Positions 9,316 to 23,807 of a stretch of 64,000 nt of DNA are shown here, in pieces. The DNA is from Idiomarina seosinensis (GTDB lineage: Bacteria > Pseudomonadota > Gammaproteobacteria > Enterobacterales > Alteromonadaceae): NCBI RefSeq assembly GCF_003987275.1, contig NZ_PIQF01000001.1, forward strand, positions 186,001 through 250,000. The letters run 5' to 3'. The position numbers and the translations under genes were made by a program. The stretch's first letter is position 1; each line of letters begins with the position of its first letter. Under the pieces are notes generated by a model. The model did not search any database. It worked only from the letters and a program-made list of their open reading frames with translations, and was not told the DNA's origin.

Positions 9316-10248
9316 GTGGCTAAAAAAGTAACTGGTACAGAAAGCTTAACGTTACCGCTGATATATTCGGTGGGCATTCACTTGGCGATCGCCGGGGTAT
9401 TACTGATCAGTTTCGAATTCACGCCAAATGAACCGGAATCGATGGAAGTAAGTTTGAGTGAGTCGGAATTTAACGAGCAGCCCGATGAAGTGGTGCAGGC
9501 AGTATCGGTCGATAAAGCCGCGGTGCAACAGCAGGTTGACCGGATTAAAGCCCAGCAAGAAGCGGAACGACAAGCGGAACAGCAACGCATAGCTGAGCTG
9601 GAGCGGAAAGCCGAAGCTGCCCGAAAAGCGCGTGAGCGAGAAGAGCAACGCCGTGAGGAGATCCAACGGCAGCAGCAACAACAGCAGCAGGAAGCCACTA
9701 AAGCGCGGCAAGCAGCTGAAGAGGCTAAGCGCGAAGCTGAAAAATTAGCGGAACAGCGGCGTAAAGCAGAACAAGCAGCGCGAGAAGCCGAACAGCGACG
9801 TAAGGCGGCAGAGGAAGCGGAGCGCAGAGCCGAGGAAGAGCGTAAGCGCCGTGAAGCTGAACGCAAACGGTTAGAGGAAGAACGCCGTAAGGCAGCCGAA
9901 AGGGAAGCTCAGCTGCAAAAAGAAATGGAAGCCGAGCGAGAGCGACGGCAGGCGGCTCGACGTCAGCAAATGTTAAGTGAGATTGAAAAATATCAGGCGC
10001 TGATCCAGCAAACCATTCAACGCAACTGGAACGTCGATGAATCGATGAGCGGAAAATCTTGTGAGTTGACTATTAGCCTGGCGCCAAGTGGTTTTGTTAA
10101 GAATGTAAGCACAGGAGCGGGCGATCCTGCGGTCTGCCGTTCTGCCGAAAATGCGGTATTAAAAGCGACCACGTTACCGGTTTCTGAAGATCCGGAAATT
10201 TTCGAACAAATGAGTACTATAAAACTAACTGTCAAACCGCAGTTGTAA
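9316..10248 (+). CDS. tolA: Tol-Pal system protein TolA
   Basis: Membrane-anchored periplasm-spanning protein that couples TolQR energy to the outer-membrane TolB-Pal complex. The 310 residues show one N-terminal membrane segment (about 14-32), then a long Ala/Glu/Lys/Arg/Gln-rich helix (about 70-225, with a run of eight Gln after EEIQRQ). A C-terminal globular domain with two Cys (SCELTI and AVCRSAE) follows. The start is GTG at 9316, two bases after the tolR stop. Low-complexity coding in the helix generates long spurious minus-strand frames, which are not genes. Confidence 0.95.
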   Translation: MAKKVTGTESLTLPLIYSVGIHLAIAGVLLISFEFTPNEPESMEVSLSESEFNEQPDEVVQAVSVDKAAVQQQVDRIKAQQEAERQAEQQRIAELERKAEAARKAREREEQRREEIQRQQQQQQQEATKARQAAEEAKREAEKLAEQRRKAEQAAREAEQRRKAAEEAERRAEEERKRREAERKRLEEERRKAAEREAQLQKEMEAERERRQAARRQQMLSEIEKYQALIQQTIQRNWNVDESMSGKSCELTISLAPSGFVKNVSTGAGDPAVCRSAENAVLKATTLPVSEDPEIFEQMSTIKLTVKPQL

Positions 10249-10261
10249 ACTAAGGTGAACC

Positions 10262-11614
10262 ATGAAAAAGCTGTTACTAAACACGTTGCTGTTGTTCTTT
10301 GTGCTGACCTCAACCACTCGTGCAGCGGGCGTACTTGAGATTGTCATCACCGAAGGAATGGACACAGCCAGACCAATTGCGGTTGTTCCTTTTAAATGGT
10401 TAGGTGAGGGACCAGCGCCAGGAGAATTAACAGAGGTTATTGCCGCCGACTTAACCCGCAGCGGTAAATTTAATCCAATTCCAGTTTCGGCAATGCCGCA
10501 ACAGCCTAAAAATGATGGTGAGTTAGATTATTCTGCGTGGGCAAAGTTAGGCGTGGAAGCGGTATTAATGGGGACGATTGAACCTTATTCTGTTGACCGC
10601 TATATGGTTAAATTCCAGTTAGTGGATGTGTTGCGGGGTCAGATTACCGGCGGCAATGCACAAATGCTAAAAGATGGGCAGCTGGTACAAAGTAATGACC
10701 ATATTTTGGATGCCCGCAGTTCAGTCATTGATGGCGATCAATTCCGTCAATATTCTCATCGAATTTCCGACGTAGTATACGAGGCGCTCACCGGCGAACG
10801 TGGTGCCTTTATGACCCGAATTGCTTACGTTACGGTTAACCATGATGATCGTTACCCATATAAGTTAATGGTGGCTGATTATGACGGTGCAAACGAGAAA
10901 GTATTGCTGCGTAGTCCTGAGCCTTTAATGTCGCCTTCGTGGTCGCCGGACGGCAACAAGCTTGCTTACGTTAGCTTTGAAAACGAAACGGCTGAAATAT
11001 TTATTCAGGATATTTACACCACACGACGTGAAAAGCTAACGTCATATCCAGGCATTAACGGTAGCCCGGTGTTTTCTCCAGATGGTAAAAAGATGGCAAT
11101 GGTATTGTCGAAAGACGGTAACCCGGAACTGTATGTAATGGATTTGCAAAGCAAAGACTTGCAACGAATCACTCGGAATCGTACGATTGATACAGAACCT
11201 AGCTGGACGCCTGATAGTGGATCGTTAGTATTTACCTCAGAAAGGGGTGGCAGACCACAACTTTATAGCGTAGATTTAGGGTCAGGCCAGGTACGTCGTT
11301 TAACCTTTGAAGGTGAGCAGAATTTAGGTGGTACCGTTTCGCCGTCGGGAGACTCTTTAGTATTGGTCAACCGCACACGGGGTAACTACCATATCGCTCG
11401 TCAGGAGTTTCCGCGAGGTGCCATGCAAGTGCTGACAAAAACACAACTTGATGAGTCGCCAAGTATCGCGCCGAATGGCAGTATGGTTATTTACAGTACG
11501 ACTCATAATAACAAACAGGTTTTAGCTTTAGTGTCGACCGACGGCCGTTTTAAAGCTCGATTACCAGCGGCAAGTGGCGAAGTTAAATCGCCGTCTTGGT
11601 CGCCATTTATGTAA
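10262..11614 (+). CDS. tolB: Tol-Pal system beta-propeller protein TolB
   Basis: Periplasmic protein that binds Pal and is released by TolA during outer-membrane constriction. The 450 residues have a Sec signal peptide ending TTRAAG (about residue 22), an alpha/beta N-terminal domain, and a six-bladed propeller. The blades repeat the pattern [44 protein letters not shown]. It sits 13 bp after tolA and 39 bp before pal. Confidence 0.97.
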   Translation: MKKLLLNTLLLFFVLTSTTRAAGVLEIVITEGMDTARPIAVVPFKWLGEGPAPGELTEVIAADLTRSGKFNPIPVSAMPQQPKNDGELDYSAWAKLGVEAVLMGTIEPYSVDRYMVKFQLVDVLRGQITGGNAQMLKDGQLVQSNDHILDARSSVIDGDQFRQYSHRISDVVYEALTGERGAFMTRIAYVTVNHDDRYPYKLMVADYDGANEKVLLRSPEPLMSPSWSPDGNKLAYVSFENETAEIFIQDIYTTRREKLTSYPGINGSPVFSPDGKKMAMVLSKDGNPELYVMDLQSKDLQRITRNRTIDTEPSWTPDSGSLVFTSERGGRPQLYSVDLGSGQVRRLTFEGEQNLGGTVSPSGDSLVLVNRTRGNYHIARQEFPRGAMQVLTKTQLDESPSIAPNGSMVIYSTTHNNKQVLALVSTDGRFKARLPAASGEVKSPSWSPFM

Positions 11615-11653
11615 GACAGAAGTTTATTGACTCGTAAAATAAGGATCAAAAGG

Positions 11654-12193
11654 ATGCAGCTGAACAAACTCTTTAAGGCTCTGGCAATTGCTGTACCAAT
11701 GGCAACTTTGGCCGCGTGTAGCTCAAATCAATCAACTGACTCGGGCGAAGGTGCTGGTCAACAAACCAATCAAGCAACTGAAGAAGCAAGCTCTGGTGTA
11801 GAAGTCGGCGCCGCAGAACGCGCAAAAACGCCTGAAGAAATTCGTGAAGAGCAAATGGAAGCGCTTCGTAAAGAGCACATCATTTACTTTGCTTTTGATA
11901 AATCAAACATTCAGTCTGAATACGCAGAATTACTAGCTGCGCACGCGGACTATCTGGTTAAGAACCCAAATGTAAGTGTTGTTATTGAAGGTCATGCCGA
12001 TGAGCGTGGAACCCCGGAATACAACATCGCACTGGGTGAGCGTCGTGCTAAGGCTGTAGAAGGTTACCTGGAAAACTTAGGTGTTCAGGATTCGCAAATC
12101 TCAACCGTATCTTACGGTGAAGAAAAGCCAATGGTGAATGAATCAACTCCAAGTGCGTACGCGAAGAACCGTCGCGCGGTACTGGTTTACTAA
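11654..12193 (+). CDS. pal: peptidoglycan-associated lipoprotein Pal
   Basis: Outer-membrane lipoprotein that ties the envelope to peptidoglycan. From ATG 11654 it is 179 residues: a lipoprotein signal with lipobox LAAC, a flexible Ser/Gln-rich segment, then an OmpA-like domain. That domain includes YFAFDKSNI, VVIEGHADERGTPEYNIALGERRA and NRRAVLVY. I prefer this start because AAGGA lies eight bases upstream and the signal peptide begins properly. An in-frame TTG at 11627 would only add a basic stretch. Confidence 0.97.
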   Translation: MQLNKLFKALAIAVPMATLAACSSNQSTDSGEGAGQQTNQATEEASSGVEVGAAERAKTPEEIREEQMEALRKEHIIYFAFDKSNIQSEYAELLAAHADYLVKNPNVSVVIEGHADERGTPEYNIALGERRAKAVEGYLENLGVQDSQISTVSYGEEKPMVNESTPSAYAKNRRAVLVY

Positions 12194-12203
12194 TAGCATT
12201 CTT

Positions 12204-12968
12204 ATGAGAAAAACGCTTTTAGCGATAACCTTGTTGGTGCCTGGTGCCGCTCTGGCACAGGCACCTGTCTCGAGTCTGTCTGATTCGTCTGATTCTCTTG
12301 AGCAACGTCTGGCTACCATTGAACGAATGATGGAAGCTCGTCAAGGAGCGCAGCTGGACATGATGAACCAGCTAAACTCGTTGCAACAAGATGTTTCTGA
12401 GCTTCGTGGTATCACCGAAGAGCATGAATATAGGTTGGAGCAGGTACTGCAGCGTCAGCGTGAAATTTATCAGGAGATCGATCGCCGCTTTAGTCAGCTC
12501 AAGCAGCAAGGTGGGGGTTCTTCCTTATCGGGTATGCAGGAAGTACCAACATCAACGGTCGATTCTGGTAGTTCGGACTCTGGATCTGCTTATTCCAGCA
12601 ACCTGAGTGAAAATGACGCTTACGATCGCGCGATCGCCTTGGTACTGGAAGATAAACGTTATGATGCAGCTATTCCTGCATTTGAACAGTTTATTGAGCA
12701 ATTTCCAAACTCCAGCTATTTGCCCAATGCTCATTATTGGCTGGGACAATTACAGTTTGCCGAACAGGAGTACAGTGCCGCTCGTCAGCACTTTGAGACT
12801 GTTGTAGATAATTTCCCGGAAAGTAATAAGCGAGCAGATTGTATTCTCAAGTTGGGTGTTATTGCGTCCGAGCAAGGTAAGACGGCAGATGCTGAGACAT
12901 ACTATCAACAGGTTATCGAAGAGTACCCGGATAGTACCGAAGCAAATCTAGCCAAACAACGTCTTTAA
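12204..12968 (+). CDS. cpoB: cell division coordinator CpoB (YbgF)
   Basis: Periplasmic protein that coordinates septal peptidoglycan synthesis with outer-membrane constriction through TolA and PBP1B. From ATG 12204 it is 254 residues: signal peptide ending ALAQA, an N-terminal coiled coil (about 30-105), a Ser/Gly-rich linker, then TPR repeats (DAIPAFEQFIEQFPNSSYLPNAHYWLG and similar, about 140-250). A start further upstream inside pal is possible in frame but would remove the signal peptide from the N-terminus. It is the last gene of the tol-pal operon. Confidence 0.94.
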   Translation: MRKTLLAITLLVPGAALAQAPVSSLSDSSDSLEQRLATIERMMEARQGAQLDMMNQLNSLQQDVSELRGITEEHEYRLEQVLQRQREIYQEIDRRFSQLKQQGGGSSLSGMQEVPTSTVDSGSSDSGSAYSSNLSENDAYDRAIALVLEDKRYDAAIPAFEQFIEQFPNSSYLPNAHYWLGQLQFAEQEYSAARQHFETVVDNFPESNKRADCILKLGVIASEQGKTADAETYYQQVIEEYPDSTEANLAKQRL

Positions 12969-12997
12969 CAACCGATAGTTATAACAGCATGACAACA

Positions 12998-13018
12998 ACT
13001 GCTTGGATATTAAGCAGT
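12998..13018. other. 7-bp inverted repeat after cpoB
   Basis: ACTGCTT and AAGCAGT form a perfect stem around a 7-base loop, 30 bp after the cpoB stop. No T-run follows. It may stabilise the 3' end of the tol-pal message or help termination; the function is not shown. Confidence 0.35.
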
Positions 13019-13042
13019 CGTGCAAAAAACTTAAATTATCAG

Positions 13043-13070
13043 TTGCATCACAGCGTTATTTAAGTAAACT
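13043..13070 (+). promoter_or_regulatory. candidate promoter for the tRNA-Lys pair
   Basis: TTGCAT (13043-13048) and TAAACT (13065-13070) are 16 bases apart, followed by a GC-rich stretch (GCCGCCG) of the kind seen at stringently controlled stable-RNA promoters. The first tRNA starts about 50 bp downstream. Confidence 0.45.
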
Positions 13071-13121
13071 ATGCCGCCGTTGCCAAGGACAAAAGCGCCT
13101 TAGCAGCGGTGCATAAAATGT

Positions 13122-13197
13122 GGGTTGTTAGCTCAGTTGGTAGAGCAGTTGACTTTTAATCAATTGGTCGCAGGTTCGAATCCTGCACAACCCACCA
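13122..13197 (+). tRNA. tRNA-Lys (anticodon TTT)
   Basis: A 76-nt cloverleaf with acceptor stem GGGTTGT/ACAACCC, D-arm GCTCAGTTGGTAGAGC, anticodon loop CTTTTAA (anticodon TTT), T-arm GGTTCGAATCC and encoded CCA. The whole gene recurs 100 bp downstream. Confidence 0.98.
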
Positions 13198-13221
13198 CTT
13201 GCAAACCACCACCGAATAAAC

Positions 13222-13297
13222 GGGTTGTTAGCTCAGTTGGTAGAGCAGTTGACTTTTAATCAATTGGTCGCAGGTTCGAATCCTGCACAACCCACCA
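13222..13297 (+). tRNA. tRNA-Lys (anticodon TTT), second copy
   Basis: Identical over all 76 nt to the tRNA-Lys at 13122-13197, including the encoded CCA. The two starts are exactly 100 bp apart and only 24 bp separate the genes, so they are probably processed from one transcript. Confidence 0.98.
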
Positions 13298-13395
13298 TTT
13301 CCAATTCCGTCGGCACCCCAACATATTAAATCCCATTGAAATTAGGTATACTGCCCATATATTAATTGGACATTATGCAAACGGAAGTAGTAAGT

Positions 13396-14439
13396 ATGTC
13401 AGCCATTCAAACCGTTGATTCGTTGGATTATGCGTTTCCCCCAAAGCCGAAGCCATTGTCAGACCAACAGAGAGCAGATTACCGGGCGCGGATTAAAGAA
13501 CTATTACAGCAAAACAATGCGGTTCTGGTGGCGCACTATTATACCGATCCGGAAATTCAGGCGCTGGCCGAAGAAACCGGTGGCTGCGTTGCTGACTCGC
13601 TGGAGATGGCACGGTTCGGTCGTGACCACGAAGCTGACACGCTGATTGTAGCCGGCGTTCGCTTTATGGGCGAAACCGCAAAAATCCTGACACCGAATAA
13701 AACGGTACTGATGCCCACGCTAAAAGCAGAATGCTCGCTGGACTTAGGCTGCCCGCCTGAAGACTTTTCCGCATTTTGTGATCAGCACCCTGATCGAACC
13801 GTTGTGGTTTATGCCAATACCTCAGCTGCCGTAAAGGCGCGGGCAGACTGGGTCGTTACCTCAAGCATGGCGCTGGAGCTGGTTGAAGATTTAGACAGCA
13901 AAGGCGAAAAAATTCTGTGGGGACCGGATCGTCATTTGGGTAACTATATCCAAAAGCAAACCGGTGCTGACATGGTTATGTGGCAAGGCGCTTGTGTGGT
14001 GCACGATGAATTTAAATCGCAGGCATTGCTGGATCTGAAAAAAGTACACCCGGAAGCTGCAGTTTTGGTACACCCAGAATCACCGGAGAGCATTATCGCG
14101 ATGGCAGATGCGGTCGGCTCAACCTCACAGCTGATAAAAGCCAGCCAAGAGCTTCCTAACGAGACATTTATTGTGGCGACAGACCGCGGCATCTTTTACA
14201 AGATGCAGCAGCTACAGCCTAATAAGACGTTCCTGGAAGCACCTACAGCCGGAGAAGGGGCTACCTGTCGCAGCTGCGCTCATTGTCCGTGGATGGCGAT
14301 GAACGGTCTGGTCGCTATTGCCGAAGCTTTGGAGCATGGCGGCGAACAACATGAAATCCACGTAGAGCCAGAGCTGGCTAAACAAGCCATGGTGCCGCTG
14401 GATAAAATGCTGGCGTTCAGTGCTAACCTAAAGAAATAA
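13396..14439 (+). CDS. nadA: quinolinate synthase NadA
   Basis: [4Fe-4S] enzyme that condenses iminoaspartate with dihydroxyacetone phosphate to give quinolinate in NAD synthesis. From ATG 13396 it is 347 residues, the common length, with GGAAG eight bases upstream. Earlier in-frame starts at 13366 (TTG) and 13375 are possible. Substrate-binding features include [18 protein letters not shown]. The cluster cysteines are likely those in [23 protein letters not shown] and [12 protein letters not shown]. It stands alone between the tRNA pair and gltB. Confidence 0.97.
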   Translation: MSAIQTVDSLDYAFPPKPKPLSDQQRADYRARIKELLQQNNAVLVAHYYTDPEIQALAEETGGCVADSLEMARFGRDHEADTLIVAGVRFMGETAKILTPNKTVLMPTLKAECSLDLGCPPEDFSAFCDQHPDRTVVVYANTSAAVKARADWVVTSSMALELVEDLDSKGEKILWGPDRHLGNYIQKQTGADMVMWQGACVVHDEFKSQALLDLKKVHPEAAVLVHPESPESIIAMADAVGSTSQLIKASQELPNETFIVATDRGIFYKMQQLQPNKTFLEAPTAGEGATCRSCAHCPWMAMNGLVAIAEALEHGGEQHEIHVEPELAKQAMVPLDKMLAFSANLKK

Positions 14440-14445
14440 TCAAAG

Positions 14446-14460
14446 GGCAGCAGCGCTGCC
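14446..14460. other. GC-rich hairpin after nadA
   Basis: GGCAGC/GCTGCC with loop AGC, seven bases after the nadA stop. It is not followed by a T-run, so it is at best a weak or factor-dependent terminator. Confidence 0.4.
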
Positions 14461-14483
14461 ATCCCCAATATTCAACAAATCTA

Positions 14484-14511
14484 TTACATTTTGGCCTCAT
14501 CGCATGATAAT
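14484..14511 (+). promoter_or_regulatory. candidate promoter for gltBD
   Basis: TTACAT (14484-14489) and GATAAT (14506-14511) with 16-base spacing, 36 bp before the gltB start. Motif evidence only. Confidence 0.45.
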
Positions 14512-14546
14512 CTTAAATAATTGAATATTCATGCAGCGAGGCCGGT

Positions 14547-20443
<5,897 letters not shown>

Positions 20444-20452
20444 ATTCTTTGG

Positions 20453-21292
20453 ATGGACATTTTATCGATTGGTTATGGGGATATTGCGCAGCGAGCGGCG
20501 CGGTTGCTGGTGGCGAAAGGTCATCGGCTGAGCGGGCTTTGCCGTCACCCCGAGAACAAGCCTGCGGCGCAGGGCGTGGAGCTTATTGCCGCCGACGCCA
20601 GTAACGAGCAGGATCTAAAATCGGTGCTGCATGGCCACGAATACGGGGCCATTATCGTTACCCTAACCCCAAGCGAGTATAATAAGGAAGGCTATCGCAA
20701 CGGTTATGTTGTGCCCTGTCGCCATCTGCAACAGGTCATCAACGGGCTGGATTATTCGCCTTATGTTATATATGTATCCAGCACCGGCGTTTATGGTCAG
20801 CGCGAGGGCGAATGGATCGACGAGGATTCTGCTACCGAGCCCGACTCGGATTCCGGCCGCATGTTATTGCAAGCCGAACGGCTTATCCACGATTTACCGG
20901 TCCGGACCACCATTCTTCGCTGTAGCGGCATTTATGGTCCCGGCCGTGACTTCATGCTGCGTCAACTTAAACAACAAAAAGTCACCTTACGCGATAGCTG
21001 GAGTAATCGAATTCATCAGCACGATGTTGCCCGGTTTATTGAATTTATTGTCGAAAACCCGGAAAAACGCGATTCGCTCTACTTGTTAAACGACGACGCC
21101 CCCACCAAACAATACGAAGTTTACCAGTGGCTGGCGCATCAATTAGGCGTCGAAATCTCCTCCGACATTGAACCCGGACCAGGCCCGCGCGGCAGTAAGC
21201 GCTGCAATAACAGTAAACTGAAAAGTGTCGGCTTTCAGCTGCAATACCCGACGTTTAAAGACGGTTACAAGGAAATGTTACCGAACGTCTAA
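20453..21292 (+). CDS. YeeZ-like NAD(P)-dependent epimerase/dehydratase family protein
   Basis: An extended-SDR fold protein of 279 residues resembling E. coli YeeZ. The N-terminal dinucleotide-binding segment is ILSIGYGDIAQRAARLL. Mid-protein motifs YVSSTGVYGQREGEWIDE and LRCSGIYGPGRDFMLRQL are typical of NAD-dependent epimerases, but the usual YxxxK catalytic pair is not obvious. The substrate is unknown. It lies nine bases after gltD on the same strand and is probably cotranscribed with it. Confidence 0.8.
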   Translation: MDILSIGYGDIAQRAARLLVAKGHRLSGLCRHPENKPAAQGVELIAADASNEQDLKSVLHGHEYGAIIVTLTPSEYNKEGYRNGYVVPCRHLQQVINGLDYSPYVIYVSSTGVYGQREGEWIDEDSATEPDSDSGRMLLQAERLIHDLPVRTTILRCSGIYGPGRDFMLRQLKQQKVTLRDSWSNRIHQHDVARFIEFIVENPEKRDSLYLLNDDAPTKQYEVYQWLAHQLGVEISSDIEPGPGPRGSKRCNNSKLKSVGFQLQYPTFKDGYKEMLPNV

Positions 21293-21293
21293 A

Positions 21294-21328
21294 AATGGGT
21301 TGTTAGCTTAAATTGATGGCTAAGCCCA
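21294..21328 (-). terminator. hairpin between convergent yeeZ-like gene and sulfotransferase remnant
   Basis: On the minus strand, GGGCTTAGC and GCTAACAACCC pair (TTAGC/GCTAA plus GGG/CCC around a small internal loop) and are followed by ATTTTTA, an intrinsic terminator layout for the leftward remnant. The + strand stretch TGGGTTGTTAGCT (21297-21309) is identical to 13 bases spanning the 5' end of the tRNA-Lys genes, perhaps by chance. Confidence 0.4.
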
Positions 21329-21844
21329 ACCATAGCGCTTGGCTAATCCAATAGAACGGTTATGTAGTGGGTTGCGGACTTGGCTAGCGCTGCCGGTGGT
21401 GCTGGGTTGCTGGTTGTTATCGGCAAACTGCAGAGCTTGGTGAATGTCTCTTTCGCTCCAGTTTAGTCCGCAGTAGTCAGCTATTTTCGCCAATGTTGCC
21501 TCGGGGCTGTTTATCAGCTGTTCATAACTCAGGCGCTGAATATTACTATCGGGCTCTGCTATTACTGTGTCACACAGGCTTTCTACTGCTTGTCGGTAGC
21601 ATTTTATTTCGTCGACATCGTACGACCATGGGTAGGCCTGATTGAATAAATGTTTCATCAGTGCCAGCTCGTGATCGGCTGCATCGCGTTGCAAATAAAG
21701 TATCTGGGATTGTGGCAGCGCCATTCGAATAAAGCCAATATTCAGGTAGTTAAGGGGTAATTTGTCAATCACAAACGGCTGTCTGGGTAATTTGTCCAGA
21801 TAATTCTGTCCCAATTGCCTCCAATCAATTGTGCTGGCATGCGG
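21320..21844 (-). pseudogene. C-terminal remnant of a sulfotransferase
   Basis: About 172 codons remain open after an in-frame stop at 21845-21847. The translation resembles the C-terminal half of bacterial TPR-sulfotransferases. It has DWRQLGQNYLDKL, then FVIDKLPLNYLNIGFI, the PAPS-related ILYLQRDAADHELALMKHLF, a YEQLINSPEATLAKIADYCGLNW segment and the closing QVRNPLHNRSIGLAKRYGW. The N-terminal part with the PAPS 5'-phosphosulfate loop and any TPR domain is missing, and upstream DNA (21845-21980) shows no continuation I can recognise. No ATG opens the remaining frame; only a TTG (codon for the Leu in RQLGQ) is available. Confidence 0.7.
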
Positions 21845-21980
21845 CTATTACGGCAATGTGATTCGCTTTTTGCCAGCATTAACTATTGAGAACAGAATTC
21901 TTGATGAGGCTCTGGATAAATTTGAGGTGCTGTTTCGAGACGCTTGCTTAATGAGAGAATAAAGGGTGTTGCTTAGGCAA

Positions 21981-22220
21981 TTAGTTGTGCGCATTTTGAA
22001 ACTGGTTATCAATGCAACAGTGCGGGCACAGCTTAGCATCGTGAAAGGTGCAGCGAGCCAACTCAAGAGCGTGCAGCTTGGAATGTAATTCACCTAAGCT
22101 CATTGGCATTGCTGACGACTTTAGTTTGTCGCACCCGTCAACATGGATAAACCGGGTTTGTATGCCATTATCAGCAATCCCTGCAATGACATAGTATTTG
22201 CACATAGACAAGTTTCTCAT
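21981..22220 (-). CDS. small Cys-rich hypothetical protein
   Basis: I do not recognise this 79-residue frame. It reads like a real protein: an N-terminal MRNLSMCKYYVIAGIADNG, a middle with HVDGCDKLKSS and a Leu-rich helix (LGELHSKLHALELA), and a C-terminal CPHCCI that could bind metal. No strong Shine-Dalgarno precedes ATG 22220. It lies in the gap between the sulfotransferase remnant and the M28 peptidase, where no other gene is evident. It could be spurious. Confidence 0.45.
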   Translation of the reverse strand: MRNLSMCKYYVIAGIADNGIQTRFIHVDGCDKLKSSAMPMSLGELHSKLHALELARCTFHDAKLCPHCCIDNQFQNAHN

Positions 22221-22421
22221 TATTTAAAGTTGCATAGTAATGCTTCAATCATACGGGGTCAAACCTAAAATAATAGATAATTGTTAAAAAAGCATTATAG
22301 AAGTTGCGTTTGCATGTCTCGGTTATGCGTTCAAGAACCGGGACCTTGCGATGGGCAACTTGCGTCCTGACTATAAGCTCCGCATAATCGTTATCACTTG
22401 TATAACTGATTAGGTGTTGCA

Positions 22422-23807
22422 ATGAAGATAATAAAAACGCTAATGGTAGTGGCATTGTTGCCGTTATCTGTGTTGGCGCAGGATGCGTTAACCTACAAAG
22501 ACCAAGAGAAATTGCACGATATTGCAGATGCGGTGCAGGCGGATAGGATTGAGCAGGATATTCGTAAACTGGTGTCATTTGGTACCCGTCACACACTGTC
22601 AGAAACAGAGTCTGACAGTCGAGGTATTGGCGCCGCCCGCCGTTGGATCTACGAAGAATTTAAGCGGATTTCCGCTGACTGCGGTGGTTGCCTGGAAGTC
22701 ATGTATGTCAGTGACATCATTGAAGGCGAGACCCGCATTCCTGAAGCCACCGAAGTGAAAAGTGTGATTGCTATCCAGCGTGGAAACACTGATCCGGGCC
22801 GTTATGCCATCATGTCTGGTGACATTGACTCGCGAGTGAGCGATGTTATGGATGCCACCTCGGACGCGCCAGGGGCCAACGATAACGCATCTGGTGTTGC
22901 CGGGACTTTAGAGGCGGCACGCGTTTTATCTCAATATGAATTTGATGGCTCTGTTGTTTACGCGGCGCTTGCTGGCGAAGAGCAGGGCTTGTTCGGCGGC
23001 AAAATTTTGGCTGAAAAGGCCAAGCAACAGCAATGGCGCATTATGGCCGTGCTGAATAACGACATGATCGGCAACATTGAAGGGGTGAACGGTGTGATAA
23101 ATAATACCACAGCTCGAATTTTTGCCGAAGGTACACGTATGGATGAGACCGACCGCGAGGCAACCATGCGCCGTTTTTATGGCGGTGAAAATGACTCCCC
23201 ATCTAGAAATGTCGCCCGTTATGTCGACTTAATGGCGGATCGCTATATTCCAAATCTGGATACTATGATCGTTTATCGACTGGACCGTTTCGGCCGTGGC
23301 GGTCATCACCGGCCCTTCAATGATCTGGGATATCCCGGTGTGCGTATCATGGAGACAAATGAAAATTACAACCGTCAGCACCAGGACTTAAGAACCGAAG
23401 ACGGTATTGAATACGGTGACACCATTGATGGGGTTGATTTTGACTATGCAGCTAAGTTAACCGCGCTTAACGCGGTATCGTTAGCGGGCATGAGTTGGGC
23501 GCCGGAGCCACCGCAAAATGTTGACATAGAAGGTGCGGTGCAGCCATCGACAACACTGAGTTGGGATGATGCTAAAGGGCAGGATAACGTTGCCGGCTAT
23601 AAAATATACTGGCGTTTGACCTCTGAGCCGCAGTGGCAGTGGAGCCGTTATGTGGGTGATGTGAACCAGTTTACCTTAGAAAATATTGTTATCGATAACT
23701 ATGTCTTTGGTGTGGCCAGTGTTAGTACCGACGGCTTTGAAAGCCCGGTCGTATTCCCCGGCCCCGCCGGAGAATTTGCCATAGAGTTTGAAGGAGAAAG
23801 CGATTAG
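22422..23807 (+). CDS. secreted M28-family metallopeptidase with C-terminal fibronectin type III domain
   Basis: Predicted exported zinc aminopeptidase-like protein of 461 residues. A Sec signal peptide (LMVVALLPLSVLAQ, about 1-20) leads to an M28 domain. Probable metal/catalytic residues are Asp136 in GDIDSR, Asp154 in GANDNASG, Glu186-Glu187 in AGEEQGLFGG, an Asp in NNDMIGN, and a late His in NRQHQD. The first ligand, normally His in an HxD motif, is Asp134 here. Residues from about 365 on form a fibronectin type III module (TTLSWDDAKGQDNVAGYKIYWR). The stop overlaps the probable start of the amidoligase gene, so it heads a four-gene overlapping cassette. Confidence 0.85.
   Translation: MKIIKTLMVVALLPLSVLAQDALTYKDQEKLHDIADAVQADRIEQDIRKLVSFGTRHTLSETESDSRGIGAARRWIYEEFKRISADCGGCLEVMYVSDIIEGETRIPEATEVKSVIAIQRGNTDPGRYAIMSGDIDSRVSDVMDATSDAPGANDNASGVAGTLEAARVLSQYEFDGSVVYAALAGEEQGLFGGKILAEKAKQQQWRIMAVLNNDMIGNIEGVNGVINNTTARIFAEGTRMDETDREATMRRFYGGENDSPSRNVARYVDLMADRYIPNLDTMIVYRLDRFGRGGHHRPFNDLGYPGVRIMETNENYNRQHQDLRTEDGIEYGDTIDGVDFDYAAKLTALNAVSLAGMSWAPEPPQNVDIEGAVQPSTTLSWDDAKGQDNVAGYKIYWRLTSEPQWQWSRYVGDVNQFTLENIVIDNYVFGVASVSTDGFESPVVFPGPAGEFAIEFEGESD

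Noticed and set aside
9378..9866. 162-codon minus-strand frame opposite tolA
   Set aside because: It is the Ser/Arg/Cys-rich reverse of the Ala/Glu/Lys helix of TolA, an artefact of low-complexity coding.
11627..11653. TTG start of pal at 11627
   Set aside because: It adds a basic segment before the signal peptide, while ATG 11654 has a well-placed AAGGA and gives a standard lipoprotein signal.
12138..12203. N-terminal extension of cpoB inside pal
   Set aside because: ATG 12204 begins a clean signal peptide; the extension would mask it.
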